From contig JBGVCU010000054.1 of the NCBI GenBank assembly GCA_045119035.1, positions 1 through 40,861 of the forward strand: a DNA stretch of 40,861 bases, written 5' to 3'. Position 1 is the first letter of the stretch. Each line of letters starts with the position of its first letter. Source of the stretch: CAYVQA01 sp045119035 (lineage in GTDB: Bacteria; Bacillota_I; Bacilli_A; ML615J-28; CAG-313). A program made the position numbers and the translations under genes. Under the pieces are notes generated by a model. It saw nothing but the letters and a program-made list of their open reading frames with translations, was not told the origin of the DNA and searched no databases. Below are positions 8,186 through 15,859 of the stretch, piece by piece.

Positions 8186-8995
8186 ATGGAAAAACATTTA
8201 ATTGTATTAGATTTAGATGGAACTTTATTACCAGATTTAACAACTTGTGATGAAGAAACATTTGAATATCTAAGAAAACTAAACAATGATGGACATATTA
8301 TAATGCTCGCAACAGGTAGACCAAAAAGATCAAGTTATTTTGTTTATGAAAAACTTAATCTTCATTCTCCTTTAATTAACTACAACGGAGCACTTGTTAC
8401 AAACCCTAAAGATCCAGATTTTAAAATAACAGACCTTCGAATTAATTTAAAAGATTTACTTGATATAATAGAACATATTAGACCATATCTTATCAATGTA
8501 TTTTGTGAAATTCATGATGATATCTATGTAATGGAATATAATAGTCATGTTCACGATTATCTTCATGTTGATGGTGGTGTTGTTCATAGTGGAGAATTAA
8601 AAGATATTCTACCTGATACACCTCATGGAGCATTATTCTTTTTAGATAGTCATTATATCTCAATCTTTGAGGATTATATTCAAAATACATTTAAAGGAAA
8701 TATTCTTTCTAGATATTGGCAAATAGGGCCTAATCACATTGTTGAAATTTATAGTCCTCTTGTTGATAAGAAAAATGGTATTAAAGATGCTATTGAATAT
8801 TACGGAATTAATCCAAAAAATACAATTGCAATTGGTGATGGACATAACGATATTGGAATGTTATCTGTATGTAATCATAAAGTAGCAATGGGAAATGCTC
8901 ATCCTGAATTATTAAAAGTAGCAAATTATGTTACAGATCGTATTGAAAATAAAGGTGTACTTAATTTCTTAAAAAAATATTTTGAAGAAAAATAG
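8186..8995 (+). CDS. Cof-type HAD-superfamily phosphatase
   Basis: 269 residues, the usual length of Cof/IIB HAD phosphatases that act on sugar phosphates, FMN or similar small phosphates. Motif I is DLDGT (9-13) with nucleophile D9, motif II is in LATGRP, and motif IV is AIGDGHNDIGML, followed by the family's MGNAHPELLKVANYVT. The start chosen is ATG at 8186, 5 bases after AAAGGAGG. The reading frame is open 36 codons further up to a TTG at 8078, but that stretch contains the promoter and lacks a ribosome binding site. The gene is monocistronic with a terminator whose stem begins at the stop codon. The substrate is unknown; closeness to the riboflavin transporter is only suggestive. Confidence 0.88.
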   Translation: MEKHLIVLDLDGTLLPDLTTCDEETFEYLRKLNNDGHIIMLATGRPKRSSYFVYEKLNLHSPLINYNGALVTNPKDPDFKITDLRINLKDLLDIIEHIRPYLINVFCEIHDDIYVMEYNSHVHDYLHVDGGVVHSGELKDILPDTPHGALFFLDSHYISIFEDYIQNTFKGNILSRYWQIGPNHIVEIYSPLVDKKNGIKDAIEYYGINPKNTIAIGDGHNDIGMLSVCNHKVAMGNAHPELLKVANYVTDRIENKGVLNFLKKYFEEK

Positions 8996-9024
8996 GAATC
9001 AGTTTTACTGATTCCTATTCTTTT
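8992..9024. terminator. Bidirectional terminator between HAD gene and ribU
   Basis: An 11-bp perfect stem, ATAGGAATCAG (8992-9002) with CTGATTCCTAT (9008-9018), around loop TTTTA. The stop codons of both convergent genes lie inside the stem. Confidence 0.8.
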
Positions 9025-9839
9025 ATTTTACATTCTTTTAAAACTTTTCTCTTACTATAAACAATTAAGAAAATACAAAATGCTAAAACTATTACAAAAA
9101 TACTAGTTGTTGTAATAAACTTATTTAAATTAAATTTCTTAAATGCTTGAAGTAAATAACCTACATATAATACTAAATCAATTACAATTAAACTCAGTCC
9201 TGTATATAATGCATTTGATACAACAATATCAGCATGTTCGCAGTCAAATTCATTTTTATATAAACCTGATATTCTTTTATATACAAAGAAAGTAATGAAA
9301 CACACAATTGCAGCAAGCAGACTATTAAAAGGAATTACTGCAAAAAGTACATAAAATAACATATAATTATCTGGTGTAATACCTTTAATAATACTTAACA
9401 TTCCAAATACAGCCTCAAATCCGTATGCATTAACATACCAAGGAATTAAAACTAACGAATTCATTAATACAGCAGTACAAACCCAAATAACTGAACCAAC
9501 TACTAAACTAATAATTCCACCTTTTTTAGTTTTGAATTTTTGATAAATTAGTGAAACAGATAAAGCAACACTTAAACCAATAACTAAATCCGCAATTTCA
9601 CCAATACCAGCAGTTGAAGACATTGGAATTTTAACCGCAAATCTTACAATAACAATAATACATGCTTCTGCTGGACCAAAAATTAATCCTGCTAATATTA
9701 CTGGTAAATTTGATAATTGAATATCTAAAAATGAAGGGAAAATAAATGGTAAAGGAAATTTTAAAAACATATAAAATATTATTGAAAGTGCTGCTAAAAT
9801 TCCTACGATTGTAATTTTTTTAATTTGTTTTTTTCTCAT
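9015..9839 (-). CDS. ribU: Riboflavin ECF transporter S component RibU, with a C-terminal extension
   Basis: A very hydrophobic 274-residue protein. The first 195 residues match the S component of ECF vitamin transporters: basic N-terminus, then about six helices with the motifs LPVILAGLIFGP and AVKIPMSSTAGIGEIADL. Assignment to riboflavin rests on the FMN riboswitch in its leader. S components bind the vitamin and dock on a shared EcfT/EcfA1A2 module, which is not in this window. RibU proteins are normally about 190-210 residues; here about 70 extra residues follow with two more membrane helices (about 208-230 and 243-263) and a basic tail. Start ATG after AGGAGG. Confidence 0.88.
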   Translation of the reverse strand: MRKKQIKKITIVGILAALSIIFYMFLKFPLPFIFPSFLDIQLSNLPVILAGLIFGPAEACIIVIVRFAVKIPMSSTAGIGEIADLVIGLSVALSVSLIYQKFKTKKGGIISLVVGSVIWVCTAVLMNSLVLIPWYVNAYGFEAVFGMLSIIKGITPDNYMLFYVLFAVIPFNSLLAAIVCFITFFVYKRISGLYKNEFDCEHADIVVSNALYTGLSLIVIDLVLYVGYLLQAFKKFNLNKFITTTSIFVIVLAFCIFLIVYSKRKVLKECKIKE

Positions 9840-9858
9840 ATAATCCTCCTAAATAAAC

Positions 9859-9889
9859 AAAAAATTGACAGATAAATACTCTGTCAATT
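9859..9889 (-). terminator. Riboswitch-controlled terminator before ribU
   Basis: TTGACAG/CTGTCAA stem (9887-9881 with 9871-9865, minus strand) followed by a run of T. It lies between the FMN aptamer and the ribU start and is the likely expression platform: FMN binding would favour termination. Confidence 0.75.
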
Positions 9890-9914
9890 CGGTTTATTAG
9901 AATAAATTCTAATT

Positions 9915-10023
9915 TTCTTCTCTCATCCAGACTATACTGTCGGCTTAGGAATTACACCTAATCATGCAACAAGTGCTCGCGGGCTTTACCGCCGGTAGGG
10001 AATTACACCCTGCCCTGAAGAAT
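9915..10023 (-). promoter_or_regulatory. FMN riboswitch (RFN element)
   Basis: The minus strand shows the conserved RFN core in order: CAGGGCAGGGTG, TAATTCCCTACCGGCGGTA, AGCCCGCGAGC, a variable arm, GGTGTAATTCC, AAGCCGACAGT and the closing GTCTGGATGAGAGAAG. All the conserved helices can form. It controls ribU so that riboflavin uptake falls when FMN is plentiful. Confidence 0.96.
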
Positions 10024-10046
10024 ATTTATCTTATTATGATTCATAA

Positions 10047-10160
10047 TTATTTTTTATGAATGTTTTTATTAATTTCTTTTTTTATACTATCATCAATTTG
10101 TTTTTCTTCTAAGAAATTTTTACTAATATTTCTTAAATTTTCATTGATGTGTTTTTTCAA
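10047..10160 (-). CDS. Possible 37-residue charged small protein
   Basis: A short frame between yitT and the riboswitch, starting at TTG (10160-10158) six bases after GGGTG and ending TAA at 10049-10047. It reads MKKHINENLRNISKNF and onward to INKNIHKK, highly charged and helical, with codon use like its neighbours. GTG at 10169 is a second possible start. It may be translated from the yitT transcript or lie in the 5' end of the riboswitch transcript. It could equally be a chance ORF or a remnant. Confidence 0.35.
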   Translation of the reverse strand: MKKHINENLRNISKNFLEEKQIDDSIKKEINKNIHKK

Positions 10161-10205
10161 ATAGATCACCCAATAGATTTTATGAAAATAATCTTTTAAT
10201 TAGAC

Positions 10206-11111
10206 CTATTTATATTGCTTATCATAAGTAAAGCCAGCTCCTCTAACTTCACTTGCTTTTGTAACAAAAACAAAAGCTTCTGGATCTATTTCATTAATAA
10301 TAGAACGTAAACTATAATATTCTTTAGTAGATAAAACGCAAATTAACATTTTACCAGATATATTTGAATATCCACCTGTAGAGTCAATTTCTGTAACAGT
10401 ACGATCTAAAATTTTGATGATTTGCTCTTTTATTTCATGATTTTTCTTACTTACGATGTTTACAGAACGAACATTAAATCCTCCAAATACAACATTGTCA
10501 AGAATATAACCGCTAATTAAAATAAATAAAGTTCCATACAATAGATTAGATAAATCTTTTGCAACTATAGCACCCATTAATACAATTGATCCATCTATTA
10601 AAAACAAACTAACTGATAATGGAATTTTAAAATATTTTAATAATATATATTGAGGAATGTCTACCCCACCAGTTGATGCACCATTTTTTATAGCAAGACC
10701 TAATCCTAGGCCCATAATAGCTGCACTTGCAAGAACAATTAGTATTTTTTCATTTCCAAAAGAAATATTATTGCTATTAACTAAAGTGTATATAGCCTCA
10801 CATATAAATACGTAAACTGGAAAAATTACCGATCCATATACTGTTTTTAAGAAAAATTCTTTTCCAAGAAAAATTAAACTAATAAATAATAATACAACGT
10901 TAAGAACAAAAACAATTATCGAAGTTTGAATATTTTTAAATATTGTATTATTTAATATAGTACCAATTCCGCCTACTCCACCACAAACAATATTATGTGG
11001 ATCAAGGAAGAAACTAAAAGCAAAGGCAGATAAAAATACACCAAGATTAATCATTAAAAATTCTTTTAAAAATTTCTTATTAAAGAATTTTTCTTTTAAT
11101 GTTTCTTTCAT
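10206..11111 (-). CDS. YitT family membrane protein (DUF161 plus DUF2179)
   Basis: 301 residues. An N-terminal membrane region with about five helices carries the family signatures DPHNIVCGGVGGIGTIL and GASTGGVDIPQYILLKYF. The C-terminal DUF2179 domain includes DRTVTEIDSTGGYS and ends SEVRGAGFTYDKQ. These proteins are widespread in Firmicutes with no settled function. I start the gene at ATG 11111-11109, six bases after GGAG; a GTG four codons earlier forms part of that ribosome binding site. The ribosome binding site lies inside the last codons of prfB, so the genes are translationally coupled. Confidence 0.88.
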   Translation of the reverse strand: MKETLKEKFFNKKFLKEFLMINLGVFLSAFAFSFFLDPHNIVCGGVGGIGTILNNTIFKNIQTSIIVFVLNVVLLFISLIFLGKEFFLKTVYGSVIFPVYVFICEAIYTLVNSNNISFGNEKILIVLASAAIMGLGLGLAIKNGASTGGVDIPQYILLKYFKIPLSVSLFLIDGSIVLMGAIVAKDLSNLLYGTLFILISGYILDNVVFGGFNVRSVNIVSKKNHEIKEQIIKILDRTVTEIDSTGGYSNISGKMLICVLSTKEYYSLRSIINEIDPEAFVFVTKASEVRGAGFTYDKQYK

Positions 11112-11112
11112 A

Positions 11113-12207
11113 TTATTCTCCACTATTTATTTTTTGTAAATATCCATTAATAAATAAATCTAAATCACCATCTAATACACTAGTAGGATTACCATTTTCA
11201 ATATTTGTACGATGATCTTTAACTAATGAATATGGATGAAGAGTGTAAGTTCTAATTTGTGAACCAAAGGCATTATCTGTTACTTTTCCGCTTACACTAC
11301 GTACTTCATCTTGAATATTTTGAACTTTAAGTTGAAAAAGTTTTGCTTTTAAAACACTTAAAGCTTTTTCTTTATTTTGAATTTGACTTCTTTCATTTTG
11401 ACAACTAACAACAATTCCACTAGGTAAGTGTGTTATACGAACTGCTGAATCTGTTGTATTTACATGTTGTCCACCAGCTCCACTAGAGCGATATGTATCA
11501 ACTTTTAAATCATCTGGATTTATTGTAATTTCATCATCATCAATTATTTCAGGATAAACATTTACTCCAGCAAAACTCGTATGACGTCTTGCATTAGAAT
11601 CAAATGGAGAAATTCTAATTAAACGATGCACACCTTTTTCAGCTTTTAAATAGCCATATGCATTTATTCCATTTACTCCAATAGTAACACTTTTAATCCC
11701 CGCATCATTTGCTTCTTGATAATCGATTAAATCAACATTAAATCCTTTTCTTTCAGTATAACGTTTATACATTCTGTATAACATTAAAGCCCAATCTTGT
11801 GATTCTGTCCCCCCAGCACCAGGATGAATTTCCATAATAGCATTACTACTATCATACTTGTCACTTAGTAAAAGTTCAATTTCATAATTATTTAACTTTT
11901 TATCTAAATCACTTATTAATTCATCAGCTGTATTAACTAAGTCTTCATCATCTAATTCAATTAAAATTCCTAAATCTTCAATACTTGTATTTACTCCTTT
12001 AAATTTTGATAATTTATTTTTTAACTCTTTACTTAAAGAAGTAATACGCATTGCCTCTTTTTGATTATTCCAAAAATCACTACTTGACATTAAAGAATCA
12101 AGTTTATTAATTTCTTCAATTATCATATTAGGCTTAATAACTTCTTTTATATCATTGATTCTTTTTAGGAAACTTTGATAAAACTTAATTATTTCAAATT
12201 TTTCCAT
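11113..12207 (-). CDS. prfB: Peptide chain release factor 2, without programmed frameshift
   Basis: 364 residues, full length. Release factor 2 ends translation at UGA and UAA. The GGQ motif (245-247, in SSGAGGQHVN) contacts the peptidyl transferase centre and the SPF tripeptide (200-202) reads the stop codon, which separates it from RF1 (PXT). In most bacteria the N-terminal 25 or so codons are joined to the rest by a +1 frameshift at an in-frame UGA. Here the whole protein is in one frame through that point (KEVIKPNM, residues 21-28), so that autoregulation is absent. It follows secA by 7 bases, the order known from Bacillus. Confidence 0.95.
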   Translation of the reverse strand: MEKFEIIKFYQSFLKRINDIKEVIKPNMIIEEINKLDSLMSSSDFWNNQKEAMRITSLSKELKNKLSKFKGVNTSIEDLGILIELDDEDLVNTADELISDLDKKLNNYEIELLLSDKYDSSNAIMEIHPGAGGTESQDWALMLYRMYKRYTERKGFNVDLIDYQEANDAGIKSVTIGVNGINAYGYLKAEKGVHRLIRISPFDSNARRHTSFAGVNVYPEIIDDDEITINPDDLKVDTYRSSGAGGQHVNTTDSAVRITHLPSGIVVSCQNERSQIQNKEKALSVLKAKLFQLKVQNIQDEVRSVSGKVTDNAFGSQIRTYTLHPYSLVKDHRTNIENGNPTSVLDGDLDLFINGYLQKINSGE

Positions 12208-12214
12208 AATCTAA

Positions 12215-14725
12215 TTATTCTTCTTTACCACAACATTGTTTATATTTTCTTCCACTTCCACAAGGACATGGATCATTACGTCCAACTTTTTCAGATTTTT
12301 TAACCGGACGACGTTTTAATTCTTCTTTTCCAGATGAAGTACTTGTTGGTTTTGCTACTTCTTCACGTTGTAAATTATCTCTAATTTGAGCTCTATTAAT
12401 ATTTAATACAATATCATTTTCAATATTTGATAACATTTCATTAAACATTTCAAATCCTAATTCTTGATATTCGCGTAATGGATTAAGTTGAGCATAAGAT
12501 TTTAAACCAACACTTTGGCGTAAACTACTCATTTGATCTAAATGATTCATCCAATATCTATCTACAACTTTAAGTAATACTACCTTCATAAATTCATCAT
12601 AGATTTCTTTAGGGAAAGTATTTTTCTTATCTTCTAAGTTCTCAATAAATTTATTGTAAATCATTTCTTCAACTTCAATTGGAGTTTTGTTTTCAAAATC
12701 TTCTTCTTCAAAAGTACCCATATTGAAGAATATTCTAACAAATTCTTTATAGAATTTATCGGCATCTACACTAGTGTTTTTCTTTTCTTCAATTGTATAT
12801 TTATTAACAAATCTAGAAGCAACGCTTTTCATCATATGGTGAATTGTAGATTCCACAGATTCTTGGAATAATACATCTTTTCTTTGACCATAGATAATTT
12901 CTCTTTGTTTACGTAATACTTCATCATATTCAACTACACTCTTACGTCTATCAAAGTTATATCCTTCAACACGTTTTTGTGCACCTTCAATGAATCTAGA
13001 CATCATTTTCATTTCTAGAGGAATTTCATTACCATTTTCATCAGTTGTAACAATCATTCCAATGTATTTTTCAAAACGTTCTCCTCCGAAACGAATTAAT
13101 AATTCATCTTCACATGATAAATAGAATCTACTATATCCTGGATCTCCTTGACGACCACTACGTCCGCGTAACTGATTATCAATACGACGAGATTCATGAC
13201 GTTCTGTACCAATTACAGCTAAACCTCCAAGTTCAGCAACACCTTCTCCAAGTTTAATGTCAGTCCCACGTCCTGCCATATTTGTTGCAATTGTTACTGC
13301 ACCTTTTTGACCAGCTTTTTCAATAATTCCAGCTTCTTTTTCATGTTGTTTAGCATTTAAAACATTATGAGGAATACCCATTCTTCTTAAATAATTAGAA
13401 ATTAATTCTGATGTTTCAATTGCAATTGTACCAACTAGAACTGGTTGACCTTTTTCGTGACGAGCTTTAATATCTTCTGCAACAGCTCTGTATTTTGCTT
13501 TAGCTGTTTTAAAAATAAAATCAGGAGCATCAATTCTAACAACAGGTTTATTTGTTGGAACTTCAACTACAAACATATTATAGATATTTCTAAATTCTTC
13601 TTCTTCAGTTTTAGCAGTCCCAGTCATACCAGCAAGTTTTGAATACATTCTAAAGTAATTTTGGAATGTAATTGTTGCTAAAGTTTTTGTTTCTTTCTTA
13701 ATTTCTACATTTTCTTTAGCTTCTAGTGCTTGGTGTAACCCTTCACTAAATTGACGTCCGATCATTAAACGTCCTGTAAATTGGTCTACAATAATTACTT
13801 GTCCATCTTGTACAACGTAATCAACGTTTTTATCCATAATATAATTTGCTCTTAAAGCATTATTAATATGGTGAACAATATTAACATAGCGTACATCATA
13901 TAGGTTTTCAACATTAAAATATCTTTCAGCTTTAGCCATACCACTTTCATTTAAAGTAATATGTTTAGATTTAATGTCAATTTCATAATCTTCTTCATGT
14001 AAACTTTTTGCGAAAGTATTTGCTTGTGCATAAAGATTTGGTCCACGTTTTTCTCCACCAGAAATAATTAAAGGTGTTCTTGCTTCGTCAATTAAAATTG
14101 AATCGACTTCATCGACGATTGCAAAATTTAATTTAGGACGTTGAACCATCATTTCTTTATAAATAACCATATGGTCTCTTAAATAGTCAAATCCAAGCTC
14201 ATTATTTGTTGAATAAGTAATATCACATAAATAAGCTGCACGTTTTTCTTCTGGAGTTAATTCTCTTAAGTTAAGACCTACAGTAATACCTAAGAAATTA
14301 TGAACTCTACCCATTTCTTCAGATTGAGTTGATGCTAAGTATTCGTTTACTGTAACGATATGAACACCTTCACCTGATAAAGCATTAAGGTATGCAACAA
14401 GTACTGAAGTTAAAGTTTTACCTTCACCAGTTTTCATTTCTGCAATATTACCAAAATGAATTGCAGCAGCACCGATAATTTGCACTTTAAACGCACGAAG
14501 TCCTAAAACTCTATCTGCAGCTTCTCTAGCTGTTGCAAATGCTTCAACTAATAGTGAATCAAGTGATTCTCCTTTAGAATAACGTAATTTAAATTCATCA
14601 GTTTTTGCACGTAATGCTTCATCTGATAAACCTTTATATTCTTTTTCTAATGCTAAAACTTTATCTGCAAGTTTTTCGCATCTTTTTAATTCTTTATATC
14701 CGGGGTCAAATAATTGTTTAAACAT
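12215..14725 (-). CDS. secA: Preprotein translocase ATPase SecA
   Basis: 836 residues, full length. SecA drives post-translational export through SecYEG. Walker A is MKTGEGKT (97-104), Walker B is in DEVDSILIDEART, and the second nucleotide-binding domain shows GRGTDIKLG and QLRGRSGRQGDPG. The C-terminal SEC-C zinc finger CPCGSGRKYKQCCG is intact; it binds SecB or the ribosome in other bacteria. Its own promoter lies at 14753-14781 and the start ATG follows AAGGAAGGATC. prfB and yitT are downstream in the same direction. Confidence 0.97.
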   Translation of the reverse strand: MFKQLFDPGYKELKRCEKLADKVLALEKEYKGLSDEALRAKTDEFKLRYSKGESLDSLLVEAFATAREAADRVLGLRAFKVQIIGAAAIHFGNIAEMKTGEGKTLTSVLVAYLNALSGEGVHIVTVNEYLASTQSEEMGRVHNFLGITVGLNLRELTPEEKRAAYLCDITYSTNNELGFDYLRDHMVIYKEMMVQRPKLNFAIVDEVDSILIDEARTPLIISGGEKRGPNLYAQANTFAKSLHEEDYEIDIKSKHITLNESGMAKAERYFNVENLYDVRYVNIVHHINNALRANYIMDKNVDYVVQDGQVIIVDQFTGRLMIGRQFSEGLHQALEAKENVEIKKETKTLATITFQNYFRMYSKLAGMTGTAKTEEEEFRNIYNMFVVEVPTNKPVVRIDAPDFIFKTAKAKYRAVAEDIKARHEKGQPVLVGTIAIETSELISNYLRRMGIPHNVLNAKQHEKEAGIIEKAGQKGAVTIATNMAGRGTDIKLGEGVAELGGLAVIGTERHESRRIDNQLRGRSGRQGDPGYSRFYLSCEDELLIRFGGERFEKYIGMIVTTDENGNEIPLEMKMMSRFIEGAQKRVEGYNFDRRKSVVEYDEVLRKQREIIYGQRKDVLFQESVESTIHHMMKSVASRFVNKYTIEEKKNTSVDADKFYKEFVRIFFNMGTFEEEDFENKTPIEVEEMIYNKFIENLEDKKNTFPKEIYDEFMKVVLLKVVDRYWMNHLDQMSSLRQSVGLKSYAQLNPLREYQELGFEMFNEMLSNIENDIVLNINRAQIRDNLQREEVAKPTSTSSGKEELKRRPVKKSEKVGRNDPCPCGSGRKYKQCCGKEE

Positions 14726-14752
14726 TATGATCCTTCCTTTCTAATTCATTTA

Positions 14753-14781
14753 ATTATACCAAAATTTTCAATATTTATCAA
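14753..14781 (-). promoter_or_regulatory. Sigma-A promoter of secA-prfB-yitT
   Basis: TTGATA (14781-14776), 17 bases, TATAAT (14758-14753), about 28 bases before the ATG. Confidence 0.8.
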
Positions 14782-14834
14782 GTAAAAATTGCTATAACAT
14801 AAATTTATTTGAAATTTCACAATATTTATACTAA

Positions 14835-14866
14835 AAATAAAAAGTCCCACTTTATGTGGGACTTAA
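14835..14866 (-). terminator. Terminator of hpf
   Basis: AAGTCCCAC (14842-14850) pairs with GTGGGACTT (14856-14864) around a five-base loop; on the minus strand it is followed by TTTTTATTTTT. Confidence 0.88.
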
Positions 14867-14876
14867 AAAGAGAGGT

Positions 14877-15419
14877 CTATTTTAATTCGATAGTTCCGTA
14901 ATTACCATCTTTTCTTAAATAAACAAGAGTAGGTTTATGATTTTCTTCATTGATAAATAAGAAGAAATCATGATCTAACATTTCAAGTTGTAAGATTGCT
15001 TCATCAACACTCATTACATCTGCATTTACTTGTTTAGTTTTAACTAGTTGGCTTACTTCTTTTTCTACTGGTTCTTCTGCTTTTTCAGCGTAGAATTCAG
15101 CAATACCATCGCGTTTTCTAATTAAAGTATTAATACGTTTTTTATGACGTAAGAATTGTCTTTCGATTTTATCTATTGTTATATCAATTGCGGAGAAAAC
15201 TGAATCGCCTTTCGTTTCAGCTCTAAGGACTATATGTTTTGTTGGTATTGTTACCTCTACAGTATAAGTATTTCCTTTCATGCTGCACAGTACATTTGCA
15301 TTTACTTCGTGTCTTTCACCAAACATTTCATCAAGTGATTCTACTTTTTCGTAAATGTACCCCTTTTCTTTTGCGCTTAATTCAAGTTTGTCCTTAACTT
15401 TTAAATTAACTTTTAACAT
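14877..15419 (-). CDS. hpf: Long-form ribosome hibernation promoting factor
   Basis: 180 residues. The N-terminal domain (1-105, with basic RHKKRINTLIRKRDG) binds the 30S decoding region. The C-terminal domain (about 122-180, VNADVMSVDEAILQLEMLDHD) is the dimerisation part that joins two ribosomes into 100S particles in long HPF. The start is ATG at 15419, 7 bases after GGAGG; an ATG two codons upstream is too close to the ribosome binding site. It is transcribed alone, between its promoter and terminator, ahead of secA and prfB as in Bacillus. A 5' hairpin in the leader may control its translation or mRNA stability. Confidence 0.93.
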   Translation of the reverse strand: MLKVNLKVKDKLELSAKEKGYIYEKVESLDEMFGERHEVNANVLCSMKGNTYTVEVTIPTKHIVLRAETKGDSVFSAIDITIDKIERQFLRHKKRINTLIRKRDGIAEFYAEKAEEPVEKEVSQLVKTKQVNADVMSVDEAILQLEMLDHDFFLFINEENHKPTLVYLRKDGNYGTIELK

Positions 15420-15442
15420 ACACATTCCTCCGTTTCATCATT

Positions 15443-15487
15443 AGATAAGATAACACTCCTTATATTTTTAAAATACTTATCTTATCT
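15443..15487 (-). promoter_or_regulatory. 5'-terminal hairpin in the hpf leader
   Basis: An 11-bp perfect inverted repeat, AGATAAGATAA and TTATCTTATCT, with a 23-base spacer. It begins about 7 bases downstream of the -10 box, at the expected 5' end of the transcript, so the RNA would open with this stem-loop. The loop carries AAGGAGTG, a Shine-Dalgarno-like sequence. An operator function is possible too. Confidence 0.6.
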
Positions 15488-15493
15488 ATTTAT

Positions 15494-15522
15494 ATTATAC
15501 CACAATAAAAAAATGTTGTAAA
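15494..15522 (-). promoter_or_regulatory. Promoter of hpf
   Basis: TTTACA (15522-15517), 17-base spacer, TATAAT (15499-15494). Confidence 0.75.
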
Positions 15523-15549
15523 TTGATTTTATAATTTTTTTAATAAAAT

Positions 15550-15807
15550 TCATTTAAAGAACACAATTAAATTAACTTTATATTCTAAACTATCAATATA
15601 TTCATCAATCTCATAAATATCATTAAAGTCAAAAACATAAATGATAGGAAATCTTTGTTTAATAATTTTATTAATTAATTTTATATTTTCATTGTATTTA
15701 AGAAAAATATACAAACTTTTTCCAATAATACATTGTTCAATATATAGTTTTTTATTACCTAAAAATAAAAAAATATTTGTAAATGTAATTTCATATTTAG
15801 TCTTCAT
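15550..15807 (-). CDS. Small protein of unknown function
   Basis: 85 residues, not recognised. The sequence alternates hydrophobic strands and a helix (YEITFTNIFLFL, then IKLINKIIKQRF, then PIIYVFDFND, then VNLIVFFK), which looks like a small alpha/beta fold and not random translation. It follows leuS by 52 bases. The start ATG at 15807 has only a weak ribosome binding site. The extreme A+T content makes chance ORFs of this length possible, so this is an uncertain call. Confidence 0.4.
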   Translation of the reverse strand: MKTKYEITFTNIFLFLGNKKLYIEQCIIGKSLYIFLKYNENIKLINKIIKQRFPIIYVFDFNDIYEIDEYIDSLEYKVNLIVFFK

Positions 15808-15859
15808 ACTTAATACTACTTTTATAATTTACAAATATTTCTTTTTTATTTAATAATTA

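Noticed and set aside
11113..12207. Programmed +1 frameshift in prfB
   Set aside because: No in-frame UGA or slippery CTT-TGA is present near codon 25; the frame is continuous.
15641..15853. Plus-strand 70-codon frame opposite the 85-residue small ORF
   Set aside because: It has no ribosome binding site, and the minus-strand frame agrees better with the direction of its neighbours, though both are weak.
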